Source: Liolophura sinensis (Eukaryota; Mollusca; Polyplacophora; Chitonida; Chitonidae). From it: a stretch of 64,000 nt of DNA. Location of the stretch: the NCBI RefSeq assembly GCF_032854445.1, contig NC_088296.1, forward strand, positions 12,252,706 to 12,316,705, read 5' to 3'. A model generated the notes under the pieces. The model was not told where the DNA came from, searched no databases, and saw only the letters and a program-made list of their open reading frames with translations. A program made the position numbers and the translations under genes. Position 1 is the first letter of the stretch. Every line of letters starts with the position of its first letter. Positions 35,099-48,165 of this stretch are shown one piece after another.

Positions 35099-37350
35099 AT
35101 ATGGGTATTTTTTTTTGTTGTTTTTTTTTTTGATTTTGTTCATTTTTTATCCAATATAACAAATATGTACCCTTTTATACCAATACCGTGACTAGTATGA
35201 CTGTTAACACAAAGGGACATGCTGTATACTGCTGCTTGACTTTACATGATGATCCTACCACAATTATGCCCATACGTGGAAGTCACCCATTTATGTCACG
35301 ATTTTAAATAACATTGTCACTGAGATCTCCTGAAATTGATTTACCTTCATATACATGTATGATTGTATAGGTTTTTTATTTTGTATATATATATATATAT
35401 ATATTTTTTTTTTTGGCATCTTGTTCCAGATATTCCCTGCATTGATCACATATAAAAAACAATGAAAAAAATTCAAGAAATGAAGGAACCAAATATTTAT
35501 TTGAACTTTTTCATTCATTCATTTTATTTGAACCAAACAATTTGTCTTCAAATCTTGTACAAAGCAAAAAGCTGGATGCACAATGTACTTAATGATTCTG
35601 AATATTTATATTGAACTACTTTCAGAAAGCAAAGAAATCTGGAATATCCAAGGAGTAAAATTGTCAAATGTGCAGCGTTTGTTTGGTAGACAGATTTCAT
35701 TCTCATTAAATTGGGTGACCAATTGATTATTAAAGTTCTGTGGCCATTTACATTGAAGCACTTGTTGAGTTCATTTCGTGACACGATGCACAGGCTCTCA
35801 GTTTTGTTTTCCAGCGGCCAGTCTTTGATGTGAAGTACATGCAGCGTTCGAAGCGTTCTCTTAGAGGAATTGAAGTTTGATGTTGTGTTCTATCAAGCAA
35901 AACACAGCTGTTACGAATTACATGTACGAACAAATTTTATCGGTTTGAACTGCACATATTTTATTGACATCGTGTATCGCGAACAATAGCTTACATGCAG
36001 CTGATCTCTTTGTCAGTTGAAGTAACATCTGTGTTCGTAATGATTCAGTCCACCCAGCAGTTTGGATCTTTGAATTCTGCGAAGACTCACATTGAATGAA
36101 CACAAGGTTGTGCATATTTAACATGAACAAGTCAGTTAGGACCATAAGACCCCTTCAGACACATTCATTCCCAGGGAAGGGAATTTTTTAGCATCATCTT
36201 GAACTGATTTTTCTCAAAATGGCAATAACTGGTCAACAGTTCAGTCTTTTGTGGTCTTGCATAAAGTTTAGCCTGGCAACTTGTCTTCCATCATTTCACC
36301 TGTGCGAGAGTTTGCCATTAACCACCCAAAGGCTAGTCAGGTTTACTTCAGACATTCCAGTTCCCTCCCCATGCAAAATGGTTACCATCATTTGAAGGGA
36401 AATATCTTGAGTAAGAACAACCAGATAATTGAATAATTCGTAATTGTTAGGGTGCAGGATGCGAGTTACACATCTTATATAGAATGCAAATGTATTTATT
36501 CACAAGATAGGTACAAAAGAAATTACACTCAATCACAGCTTTAAGTACTGGTGTTTTCTGATGCCCTTGCAAAAAAATCAAAGCACATACCAAGAATGCA
36601 CACATGTACTCTATAGATTGAAAGCATTCAGCCATTGAACTTTGTATGAGGGATGTCCTGTCTTTGTTTTTGCAAAGGAATAGGTTTGTAATTCTGTTGG
36701 AAGATTCAGTTTGTAATTAGGCGGAGAGACAGTTCCAACAGGCTTAACATTAAGAATCGAGACGTTGTCTTTGGTGGGTGTGTTGTCTATACCAAAGACA
36801 TACATGTTGTGCCCAAGTACAATGGACAGTAGTATTATAGGCTTATGAGTGCTAGTACTGAATGCATGTAAAGAATCGTTATAATGCTGACCTATCTAAA
36901 TGTATAATACATATTGACTGATGCCATGGAAACTCATTGCTTTGTTGAGATAAGAGAGTCGTAAACTGTTGTATATTCTGTTTGAGAATCTGTGAGCTCG
37001 CTGAACACTGCAGTGTACATTATAGCTTTATTCCATTCGTAAGATTAACAGCAGTTCTTGGGGAAGCCAGCAGTACGAGATGGAAGTAGGTATAGAGCGT
37101 TAAGGCAATGCTTTCATGCATAATGTACTCATAAAGAGCGATGACCAAGAAATGACCAGGTTAATGCCCTTGCTGAAGGTTCAGTCTCGGTGACCTTGCC
37201 ACTTGTTCACCACTAGCAGGCTACTAGCATTCCGCGTTCACTATACAGGCCTTACATTATAGGTGTGGTGTGATATAGCTTTTATGTGCAATTTTACATC
37301 ATTAATAGCAAATATAGTTAATTAAGAACCAGGCAGAACCTAACAAAAGT
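35099..37350. other. Intron sequence, no gene seen
   Basis: T- and TA-rich tracts at 35106-35135 and 35381-35415. No exon or mobile element is supported. Confidence 0.5.
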
Positions 37351-37365
37351 CTGCTCCCCATTAAT

Positions 37366-37607
37366 TATTTATTTATTTGCCTGATGTTTTACGCCGTATT
37401 CAAGAATATTTCACTTATACGACGGCGGCCAGCATTATGGTGGGTGGAAACCGGACAGAGCCCGGGGGAAACCCACAACCACCCGTAGGTTGCTGGCAGA
37501 CCTTCCCATCATGAGCTGGACTTGAACTCACAGCTACCGCATTTGTGAGAGGCTCCAGGGTCATTACACTGCGCTAGCATGCTAACCAGCTGAGCCACGG
37601 AGGCCCC
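37366..37607 (-). mobile_element. SINE family A, full-length copy with perfect target-site duplication
   Basis: On the minus strand it starts with 'GGCCTCCGTGGCTCAGCTGG' (A box inside), has a B box in GAGTTCAAGTCC, the conserved central part, and ends ATTCTTGAATACGGCGTAAAA plus an AAATAA tail. The 15-base word CTGCTCCCCATTAAT occurs at 37351-37365 and again at 37608-37622, flanking the element exactly. This is the signature of LINE-type target-primed insertion and suggests a fairly recent event. Confidence 0.95.
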
Positions 37608-37622
37608 CTGCTCCCCATTAAT

Positions 37623-39716
37623 AACCACTGTATAAGCTGGACAAATGAAATGACCTTCACACTGCTCAAAGTGCTACATTGGCCTATGCCTACATGTACA
37701 TGTATATTTCAGTCAACACTATCAAGTGCTCCTGCACCTGATAATAGTTATATAGTACATCATATACCCAGTAGTGGTTGATTTTCATTGACTTTGATCT
37801 GGAGTTAGTGGCACACTCTAATATATTGTCCCAGAGCTACACGAATCGCTTTCAGATTACTGAATATAGAAGCCTAGACAGAATTGATCAAATACCTTAC
37901 CTAATTTTTTCTAAAATTCAGGACAGATATTAGCAGTGTTGATAGTAGAATATTACATTTCTTTACCGCCCTTTTGGAAAAGTAAAGATATGTTGATGTT
38001 GTTCATTAGATGGTCTAACCATGTGAGAAAAAGAAATTCAATGTTCCTGCTAGAATTACATATATATTGGCTAAAATGAGCAGACCAGGTGTCCCAAAAT
38101 TTAGAAGAAGTAGGGTAATGCAGTATTGACCTGGGTACTATTTCAACAACTGCCAAAGAGCTGCAGTACATGTAGCATGTATATATGTAAATACCTTTGT
38201 TCATGATCATACATATGCTACATGGCTGAATGTGTACTTACAAGTATGCAAATGACCCACACAAGAAGGTTGCAAGCATATTGCCAATTTCCCTGATTGC
38301 CATCATTGTGGCCCAGCAGGTCAGTTTGCTGTGGAGGGACCAGGGAGATACATCCATATTCATCTCTGGGACAATGCCAATGGTACAGCAACCATAGCTT
38401 AAACTGTTTGGTCGTTAATGAGAAATCACTCGCCAAACCATACTATGTTGTTTAGAAGGAAAGCGACATTAACTGGCACAGTTTACAGTCTGGACGAGTA
38501 CGCCTCTAAGCTGATCAGAGGCACGCAACACGTTGTATATGCAAGCTGGCCCCCAAACTGTTGACACCTTTGTAACCAAAAGGCCCCGAACGGGTGGAAA
38601 ATACGTGTGAATTCTATGGTACTTGTACCAGAAACAGTTTGAACTGTTGCCAAGTTGTGTTAGAGACAGACTTCCTTGCATAGGTAAAAAGTACAATATG
38701 TCTTGGGTCATTTTGGCTACGTGTGTTAGTACATGCTTATCAAAAAGACTGGACATTTTGCAAAACTGTTGGTTTGCTGCACTAACAAAGTGTAAGGTGC
38801 CATTTTAGAACACTCTAACATGTTCACAATGCTTACATTGTATTATTGGCGTCACATTTCAGAATTTAACAAAATCGTACTGCATGAAATACTGCATTTT
38901 CATGGGATTAGTTAATTTTAGGATGTGGGTACCAGTGAGAGTAGGACTTAAATTGTTGACCTTGGACAATGTGACCATAACAAAGACTGAGATGCCTGGC
39001 TGTTGACTATACTGGTCCTGACCAGCAGTTAGTGGGACTCTCAGCCAGTACCCCATATGGCTCAACCATGTGTTTTAATGGCCTTGATCTTTCACAGTTG
39101 AACATGTCCAAAGCTGTGGTCAAGGCTGACCCCTGGTGAGAGCCTTTGGGGTGGTCACTGTAGGAGTGACCAGTAAGGAATACATGGGTCTCAGTGGTAT
39201 CACATGTAGGGTGTGAATGTATGTACAGTAAGCTTACCAGAGGGTCATGAGAAGCAGCGAAAGCATGTAAACATGTACATGTATACCCTGGGAAAAACTT
39301 TACATGTAGTTTGCCTCAAGTTTTGGTTTGTAAAATTGCTATTTCAGAAGCACATAACAGTCCTAAAATGATACACTTGATGCCAAAACATATGTTTTTC
39401 CTGTAAGACAGTTCTCCAGCCTCACCAATAACTCTTTAATTTGCCCTGTAAGATGGATTCCTTTTGAATCAAGCAAAATGTCAGTTGCAAAGTTGTCCCT
39501 TTGAAAATGCTAAACATTAGGTGAAGTGCAGTACTTTATTTTTTCCACACTACCAGCCAGTTGAATAATTTTGTGTTGACAGACAAAAAAAATTTGTGTG
39601 GATAAATTTTGATTGTTTCAGAATGATTGTGTCAGAATGGAACAATAGAATATTTAGTGTACATTCCAGTGTTGGATTGGCTTGTGAAGTAGTAGAGCAG
39701 CTGGTCTAGTAGTTAT
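37623..39716. other. Intron sequence, no gene seen
   Basis: No exon, array or mobile element recognised. Several TACATGTA words occur singly. Confidence 0.5.
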
Positions 39717-39786
39717 GTGGCATGAGTTAAGTGGCATGAGTTAAGTGGCATGAGTTAAGTGGCATTAGTTAAGTGGCATGAGTACA
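39717..39786 (+). repeat. 14-bp tandem repeat, 5 copies
   Basis: Unit GTGGCATGAGTTAA with one substituted copy. Confidence 0.95.
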
Positions 39787-39889
39787 AGCAGTGGATAATG
39801 CATACAGCAGAGGTATCATTTTGCACGAAAAGATGTTCCATTGTGTGTACACAAATGGTTGGATTACATGTACCCAGATGTAAGTACTG

Positions 39890-40018
39890 GTATGTTACTG
39901 GTATACTGGTTACTGGTATGTTACTGGTATACTGGTTACTGGTATGTTACTGGTATACTGGTTACTGGTATACTGGTTACTGGTATGTTACTGGTATACT
40001 GGTTACTGGTATGTTACA
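39890..40018 (+). repeat. Short tandem repeat of ACTGGTAT / GTTACTGGTAT
   Basis: Composite units of GTTACTGGTATACTG and TTACTGGTATGTTACTGG are repeated several times with nested 10- to 26-base periods. Confidence 0.9.
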
Positions 40019-40364
40019 TGTAGGTTTAAACCATTGTTTATCATAAAAATCAGGGCCATAGCTAGATACATTTCAGTTCTGGAAAACATTTGGGCTCCCA
40101 AACTGTTGGCTGCCCAAACTAAACAAGGCGTATTAAAACTAAGAAGTAAACTGAACAAAAATATGACGATTAACCAGTAAAAAATGCTCCTACAAATTTC
40201 TTTCGTTCACCGCTCTCAGAAAGCATCATTTGGAGTCGCATTTTGCAAATTTCGTTCCGCACAGTCACACTGTCACCATTTGGGTTTGAGATCAGAACCT
40301 TTAATGTTTTTCTTGACATAGCCCTGGAAGTGTAAATCATCGTACATGTATGTGCACTGTAACG

Positions 40365-40445
40365 ATTGTCATCAACCCGGCCTGATTAGGATTTGAACTC
40401 CGGCCACTCACATCCGTGGCAGATGCTTGAATCCTTGGGGCATTC
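40365..40445 (-). mobile_element. Candidate tRNA-derived SINE head, unassigned family
   Basis: On the minus strand 'GCATCTGCCACGGATGTGAG' followed by GTGGCCGGAGTTCAAATCC looks like the anticodon arm and T arm of a tRNA-derived head. It is followed by no family A or B body. Confidence 0.35.
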
Positions 40446-40485
40446 TAATGCAGCCTTCTTTGATACATGTACCTACCCTGTATTT

Positions 40486-40745
40486 ACATTTATTTATGTA
40501 ATTCCTGTTTTACAACATTCTCAATAATATTTCACTTACACAGCCATTTGCTGTATTATGATGGGAGAAAACTTGGTAGGCTTTGGGAGAAACCCCTGAC
40601 CATCTGTAGAATTCTTGGCAGACTTTCATACATATGCTTGGAGAGGAAGTCAGCATAAGCTGGATTTGAACTCACAATGATTGCATTGGTGGGAGGTTCC
40701 TGAGTCAGTGTGCTTCGTGAGCACACTCACCACTAGGCCAGCTAA
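40486..40745 (-). mobile_element. SINE family A, old diverged copy
   Basis: The same order of blocks is recognisable on the minus strand (tRNA-like head with 'GAGTTCAAATCCAGCTTATG', central part, 'AGTGAAATATTATTGAGAAT', AAATAAATG tail), but with many substitutions and small indels compared with 37366 and 42489. Probably an older insertion. Confidence 0.8.
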
Positions 40746-40780
40746 TAAAGGTTTATGTGTGTAAACTGTGTTCTCATGGG

Positions 40781-40980
40781 TGTTTGTATAGATGTTCTCG
40801 TGTGTATGTATAGATGTTATGTATAGATGTTCTCATGTGTGTATGTATAGATGTTCTCATGTGTGTATGTATAGATGTTATGATGGGTGTTTGTATAGAT
40901 GTTCTCATGTGTGTATGTATAGATGTTATATATAGATGTTCTCGTGTGCATGTATAGATGTTCTCATGTGTATAGGTGGT
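40781..40980 (+). repeat. Short-unit tandem repeat (GTATAGATGTTCTCATGTGT)n
   Basis: Units of 'GTATAGATGTTCTCATGTGT' and shorter GTATAGATGTTAT variants, about 9 copies. Confidence 0.9.
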
Positions 40981-42488
40981 CTCATGTTGTACATCAAAAT
41001 ATACATCTTCATGTTCTAGTAGCTTCTGCATAGGACATGTTACTCTTGAAGCAAACCAACAACATCAGCTAGAAAAAGTCACTTTATTGACCTACCACCC
41101 ATGTTTTGTCAAGCACCAATAACTACAGTGAATGACTGCCAAAGAGCAGACATTTTTTGCCTTGGAAAACCTTCATCTGAGTGTAACAAAGTGCTCTTTC
41201 ATCTGTCAATATGGTTGTGGAATAGTGTTACTTCAGTGCCTACTTGGTAGGGTGCTTTCTTTGATGTCAGTCCAACACTCTGACCTTGTATCCAGTGAGA
41301 CTCTTGTTTAAATTCCCTGGAAATATGGACTTGGCATTTCCTTCCCTTGTCCAAGTTCAGGGTTTCTGTTAACCAGCTGGACAATTCCAGCTGCTAGAAT
41401 GTGATCCAATTAAAGGTAGCCAGGTCCATACACAGCATCCGCTCAGTGCCAGGACCTATTGAGATCCCCACCAATGGGAGTGCAGCTTTGTGTGCTAGTC
41501 TCTAGGGACTTGACTTCTTCAAAGGGTCTTGTAAGGTCCACCATTGACAGGGTGCCATCTGTTGGTGCTCTGCACAGCATGTTTGTAAACTTAGGAAAAC
41601 TTTGTGCTGTTCTTAATGAGATTTTAGGGAGAGTCCCCTGTGGACTAAAAGCCATCTTGCATCTCTTTCTTATTAAGCTGTATTATGCAACAAGATTATT
41701 GAGTTTCTCCTGGGAGTTTTGTCTCCAGCTTAATTTACCATGTATTTTGCTCAAAACTAAATGCCATGTCAAAGAGCATTTCAAAAAATGCATTGAAAAG
41801 AGTTTTCTTAACAGCTCATCCAAAGATGACATTGGCAATCCAGGATGCTTGGAAAGGGGATCATGGTATTACCAAACATTACCCAGTAGTGAAAGTAACA
41901 ATTAAACACATTTTGATACTATTCTAAAACTATAAAAATTGTTATGGTTCCTGTCTTATTAAAGACACAAGGTTGTCACGTGTTAACACTGAGACCACAC
42001 TTTTTCTACTATCTTTACAGTTTGTATATTTTTTATTCAATGTCAGATATGTGTACCTCAGAGTCTGTTGTAAGGACGTAAAATATCAGATCTGACTGAA
42101 GTATTAATTAAGCACATTTTAAAATAAATCTAAAATAAACTGAATTTTTATGGTGTATATCTGGTTACAGACTTGAATGTTGCTATATGTGAAGACTGGG
42201 ACCACTCCTTTTTCAACTGACTTCAGATCTACCCTGTATGTTACATGTTCGGAAATGTTGAACTGAAGTGTAAACTGTAACATTGAACATTTAGCCTTCA
42301 GTCTCGGGTGCAATCCTAAACACACTGTGACTTGGCATAGGTATAGACCCTGGGGTTCACCCATGGAATTGACCCCTCTTAAGATAGACTGTAAACAAAG
42401 GTATGAATGTAAAATCTGCCCTTCTGTTGCCCCTCGACCCGGGTGGCTAGGTTGTCTGGTAAGGACTCAGACAAACTTACATTCGCTG
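40981..42488. other. Intron sequence, no gene supported
   Basis: A 148-codon plus-strand frame at 41459-41905 is the longest non-repetitive frame in the window, but it has no recognisable domain or splice context. 41205-41320 has a weak tRNA-like head (TTGTTTAAATTCCC as B box) that may be another old SINE. Confidence 0.4.
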
Positions 42489-42746
42489 GGGGACTCCATG
42501 GCTCAGCTGGTTAGCGCGCTAGCACAACACAATGACCCAGGAGTCTTTCACCAATGCGGTCGCTGCGAGTTCAAGTCCAGCTCATGCTGGCTTCCTCTCT
42601 CGTCGTAAGTGGGAAGGTCTGCGGGTAGTCGTTTGTTTCCCCTGGGCTCTGCTTGGTTTCCTCCCACCACAATGCTGGCCGCCGTCGTATAAGTGAAATA
42701 TTCTTGAGTTCGGCGTAAAATACCAATCAAATAAATAAATAAATAT
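42489..42746 (+). mobile_element. SINE family A, full-length copy
   Basis: Complete order: 'GACTCCATGGCTCAGCTGG' head with A box, 'GCGAGTTCAAGTCCAGCTCA' B box, TGCTGGCTTCCTCTC, a short internal deletion before the CCCTGGGCTCTGC block, 'AATGCTGGCCGCCGTCGTAT', 'TTCTTGAGTTCGGCGTAAAA', and an AAATAAATAAAT tail. ATTCGCTG at 42481-42488 and 42747-42754 is a likely short target-site duplication. Confidence 0.95.
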
Positions 42747-42754
42747 ATTCGCTG

Positions 42755-45175
42755 TATTTCACCTGAAATTTGGTTGGTAACAGTGCACTTTCAGAATGGA
42801 AAAATTTGGGAATGATCCAGTCAGATGTGCCTATCAAAATATGCCTAATTTGCATATGAGGAAGAAAGCATTGTAAATAAACAGTACAGTATATATACAT
42901 GGGTATGGGATACATGTTGTATTCAGACTTAAGCTTTGTTAAATTATAAACTAGGTGTGGCATACACTAGTGTTTTTTCTGTGGGTATTGTGTTAAACCC
43001 TGTCTAGCTCGTGTCATTTGTGGTGAGAATTTAGGGAACTGGATACACTTTGCGGTTCAACATTAGTGTAGCTTGTAGGCCTCTGTTTTGACAATCTGCC
43101 AATCTTTGGCAGATTTGATACACTTTCTGCTCAGAGATCAAATTAAGGTATCAACTCTAATTAGTGTATTTGCAGTAGGACATGTTTGTAACTTTGACAT
43201 TTAGTATGACAAATGTTGAGAAATTGGAGACCTTTGGAATCAAGATCATATCTTTTCCAAGTTCACATGAAATGATTTATTGCGGCGTTCATTAAGTCGC
43301 TTGGGTCACATTTTGCTCGTTAAATGACATTAGTCATTGGTAAATACTTGTATGTACATGCACATGTAGGAGTGTGTATTTACTGATTTGGGTGAAATTA
43401 TTTGGGTAAATTGACAGATAAATTGATACTCTTTGTTTAATTGTAGTGTTTTGTATGGCAGATTTAGAAGGGAATTACTTGCACAAACAAATGTGTTACC
43501 ATGGCAGCCTGGATGTGGAATGTCAGCAGGTCTCCATGATTTAATGTAATTTCATGGGATTTTCATCAACTAATTACCTGCTTTGATAAGTAAATTTTTA
43601 TCTCAATGTTTATCGAAAAGATTTCATGCCAAAGAAATGTGTTCATGTTTGAGTGTTCACAAACACATTAAGTGTCAAGAAAATACAACTTGACATGAGT
43701 GACATTAATGTCATTGAGTTCCACAAGTTTTATTTCTTAATGGAATGAACTTTTTAAACCTTTTATTACATTTACATGTAAAGAAACATTTTGAAAACAT
43801 AATAGCTTTAAGATTTTCTGATAAAGTGAAGCGCAACATTTTGGTTTAAACAATTCTATTAACATGAAAAAGATTCTGAAAATAATGTTAGGAAAGACAT
43901 CTGATAATTATGTTAAGGGTTGCTTGAAAATTGTGCATGTAACAGTAAAATCTGAAAGAAGTGAAATAAAATTTGTTGTTAGCTATGTAAACGCGACACA
44001 CACCATAATCTTAAGTGGATTTTAGTGCGGGGGAAAAATGATTATGTGATGTTTTTGTTCTTAAGGGGTTAGAAAACTTTGGCTCTTAGGATTTTTAGAA
44101 GGAGAGTGTGACAAGACAGGAGATGTAGAAAAATGGTTCTAGTCATGCTTTCTCTATGACAGTTTATGAAACAAGTGTAAATTTACAATAAATTGTGACA
44201 TGAAACAAAAATCCAGCGTAGGCTTATACTCAGTCACTTGATTACGTGAATGGCCTGTGTTAAAAGACGGGAGGTCCAAAATTTAATTCACTGTCACTCG
44301 CAGACTTTGCTCCAGTGCTGTGTTCATTAAATAGAGGCTTGAAAAACGTCTGAAGCACTTGGCTGTGAGGCACACGTTTTGAGTCAGAACGTATACAAAC
44401 AGTGTCTCACATGATCACCTCCCAGTCCAGGAAAGTCTGAACAGAACTCGCGGAGGTCTCTTTTAAACGGATATGTAGCTGGGCTGTGTGAAAACCCCCC
44501 TGGTTAAGGACACCTTGCTGTGAAGAACTGGGTTTTCTCAGCTGAAAACTTAGGTTTCTTGTTCTACTCTCACAAGATTTGCTGCCTTTTTTCTGTCAGG
44601 AGACTGTCACAAAGAATTTAGGGCATTCCACTTGTGACAGATGTTTTTTTTTATTTACATATTAGCTCCGTAAGTAAAGTTCCCAACATTACCACTATGG
44701 GTTGTATGTATTCGAGTTTAAGGAAAAAACACAGTGTTTTTTGTGAGGTCAAAGTTACCATGCCTCTTGATATATTCATTCTGCTCGACTGTGGAATCTT
44801 GGGGCGATTTTACAAAAGGAGGACTTGTGAAAGTTTATACAGTTGTTCCCACTGTGGTCTGTATTTCTCATTCTAAAGGACAAAGTACCAACTTCCAGAA
44901 AAAAATGGAAGTGAAGAATTTCATGCCAGCCCTAGATTCTGCATTGTTTGTTGTGTGGAGTTGTGGCATTACACATAGGGTGTTTGTGCATTACAGTATC
45001 ATAAACAGAGGCTCTATTGGGTGACGTTTTCTGGAAAAGTTTTGCGTCTATAACCTGCTGTACAGAGAACCTACTGTTTTGGGTTAGGTTTTTCATTAGA
45101 CTGAACTTCTAATTTTAATATCAGGCATGTACATGTAAATAGGGATACATGTACATGTGATTTAAAGTTTTCGGG
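42755..45175. other. Intron sequence, no gene seen
   Basis: AT-rich sequence. A mixed-composition stretch at 44220-44560 is the only local departure. No exon is supported. Confidence 0.45.
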
Positions 45176-46095
45176 GAATACGGACATGTAATGTACTGAA
45201 ACCAGACGTGCACTTAATATACTGAAACTAGACGTACATGTAATATACTGAAACCACATTTATATGTAATATACTGAAAACAGACCTACATGTAATATAC
45301 TGAAACCAGACTTACATGTAATGTACTGAAACCAGACTTACATGTAATGTACTGAAACCAGACGTGCACTTAATATACTGAAACTAGACGTACATGTAAT
45401 ATACTGAAACCACATTTATATGTAATATACTGAAAACAGACCTACATGTAATATACTGAAACCAGACCTTACATGTAATATACTGAAACCAGACTTACAT
45501 GTAATATACTGAAACCAGACTTACATGTAATATACTGAAACCAGACGGGCCTTTAATATACTGAAACCAGATTTACATGTAATTATACTGAAAACAGCCG
45601 TACATGTAATATACTGAAACCAGACTTACATGTAATGTACTGAAACCAGATGGGCCTGTAATATACTGAAACCAGACTTACATGTAATATACTGAAACCA
45701 GACGTGCATGTAATATACTGAAACCAGACGGGCCTGTAATATACTGAAACCAGACTTACATGTAACATACTGAAACCAGACTTACATGTAATAATACTGA
45801 AACCAGACTTACATATAATTATACTGAAACCAGACGTGCATGTAATATACTGAAACCAGACGGGCCCTGTAATGTACTGAAACCAGACTTACATGTAATA
45901 TACTGAAACCAGACTTACATGTAATATACTGAAATCAGACGTGCATGTAATATACTGAAACCAGACTTACATGTAATATACTGAAACCAGACTTACATGT
46001 AATATACTGAAACCAGACTTACATGTAATATACTGAAATCAGATGTGCATGTAATATACTGAAACCTGACGCAACCTGTAATATACTGAAACCTC
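45176..46095 (+). repeat. Minisatellite, 26-bp unit, about 35 copies, with higher-order repeats
   Basis: Units read 'ACATGTAATATACTGAAACC' plus AGACTT, with variants GGGCCT, GTGCAT and GTGCACTTA. A block of six units starting 'GACGTGCACTTAATATACTG' at 45205 recurs at 45361, an offset of 156 = 6 x 26. Confidence 0.95.
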
Positions 46096-47364
46096 ATATA
46101 CACGTATGATGCCATATGGTGCTTTTACATCATGGAAAGCAATATAAAACTATCAAAATGTGACAAACTGGTATTTTAAGAAGATAGTGTTTGGCAAGTG
46201 CTTCTGATAAACTCCTGTTAACTGTTCACTTTTCTTGGCTTCCGTCACAGTTTCTGTCACTACAAGAGTTTCAGGTGCAGTAACAAAACACATTAATTTC
46301 TTATCTTGAATATTTTATGTTGCAGAAAAAAAGAACATGAGGGAAGGAACATGGGGGAAGGGAGGGGGTGTTGTCGGACAGCAAAAAATAAAAATAGAGA
46401 AGAGAGTTATCACAGAGAGAACAACAAAATGATTAGAAGGAACCAAAAAACCCTAAGTGTTTTGTGCACTGTTTCACCCATAACAGCTTGATAAATATAT
46501 CCTCAAGAGGGATTTTCTGTGTGAAAAAATCTGTCATTCTTTGGATTTTTAAAGAGGAAACTTGTACCTGGGCGTTGTGTTTTATCTAACCCCGATGCAA
46601 CCTGTGCTGTTTTGTTGCCCTTTTTTGTAATAAACTATCCCAAGATTTCACCGTAGCCATTAATTTTGACACGTGTCTCATGTTTTTTTTAACCCGCGAC
46701 ATTAACAAAGGAAAGGTTTTTTTGTGAGAGCAAGACACGCTATCTTGCGTTTTAATTTCAGGCGTTGCAAAACAGTGTGGAGTTGCATCAGTTGTGCATT
46801 GGGGTTTATAAAAACACCATAAAACATGACAACCGCAGTGCTAAATAGTCTTTGCCTGGCTGGGTTTAGGTGGTTCATGTCACCTCAACTATGTATAATT
46901 GACCGCGGTTCAGCAAATTCAACTTACAGTGGGATGAATCGCCTTATAATAGGTTATAAACCAATTGTTCCATGCATTGTACATGTACGTGTTATTTGTA
47001 CTGTGACTTTTTCTGTGACGCCGGGGTCGTGACATAAATGCCTGGAACGTGTGTCAAATTTTATTGAAGTGAGCAAGTACTTAGGGGAAAAATGGAAAAA
47101 AAACTTTGATACTTTCAAGTACGTAAATGTTGTTGAAGATTTCTCCAAAAGTCTTATCTTCTATTTTGATGTTAAGAAGCAAGTATTGAAATTTGAAAAG
47201 CATGGTATTGCACAAATTTCTCCTTTCATGTTTGTCATAGAAAAAGCCGTTTACACCTGGTGCATTTAGTGTGTGTACAGGAATGTAAAAATGCTATTCT
47301 GACTTTAAAGGACTGGTTCTTGGAGATACTACTGGTGCGTATCATAATATCACATATGTATAGT
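46096..47364. other. Intron sequence, no gene seen
   Basis: Contains a purine-rich stretch with GGGGGAAGGGAGGGGG at 46355-46370 and a CpG-containing part around 46560-46760. Confidence 0.45.
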
Positions 47365-48165
47365 ATCAGTATTATCACTAAAGGAAAAGTACAGCATCAG
47401 TATTATCAGTAAAGGAAAAGTACAGTATCAGTATTATCAGTAAAGGAAAGGATACAGTATCAGTTTTATCAGTAAAGGAAAAGATACAGTATCAGTATTA
47501 TCAGTAAAGGAAAAGTACAGTATAAGTATTATCAGTAAAGGAAAAGTACAGTATCAGTATTCTCAGTAAAGGAAAAGTACAGCATCAGTTTTATCAGTAA
47601 AGGAAAAGTACAGTATAAGTATTATCAGTGAAGGAAAAGTACAGCATCAGTTTTATCAGTAAAGGAAAAGTACAGCATAAGTATTACCAGTAAAGGAAAA
47701 TTACAGCATCAGTATAATCAGTAAAGGAAAAGTAAAGCATCAGTATTATCAGTAAAGGAAAAGATACAGTATCAGTATTATCAGTAAAGGAAAAGTACAG
47801 CATCATTATTGTCAGTAAAGGAAGAATACAGTATCAGTATTGTCAGTAAAGGAAAAGTACAGTATCAGTATTATCAGTAAAGGAAAAGTACAGCATCATT
47901 ATTGTCAGGAAAGGAAGAATACAGTATCAGTATTGTCAGTAAAGGAAAAGTACAACATCAGTATTCTCAGTAAAGGAAAAGTACAGTATCAGTATTATCA
48001 GTCAAGGAAAAGTACAGCATCAGTTTTATCAGTAAAGGAAAAGTACAGCATAAGTATTACCAGTAAAGGAAAATTGTAGCATCAGTATTATCAGTAAAGG
48101 AAAAGTACAGCATCAGTATTATCAGTAAAGGAAAAGTACAGTATCAGTATATGTCAGTCAAGGAA
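47365..48165 (+). repeat. Minisatellite, 31-bp unit, about 26 copies
   Basis: Units read 'ATCAGTATTATCAGTAAAGG' plus AAAAGTACAGC. A two-unit variant block (ATTACCAGTAAAGGAAAATT) at about 47641 recurs at about 48014, near 12 units away. The small frame at 47840-48079 is a product of this array. Confidence 0.95.

Noticed and set aside
41459-41905. 148-codon frame, the longest non-repetitive one in the window
   Set aside because: No recognisable domain, no phase-compatible splice sites, and an overlapping minus-strand frame of similar quality; likely chance.
47365-48165. CRISPR-like array of 31-bp repeats
   Set aside because: Units are contiguous with no unique spacers, the context is a eukaryotic intron, and there are no cas genes; it is a minisatellite. 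The same applies to the other arrays.
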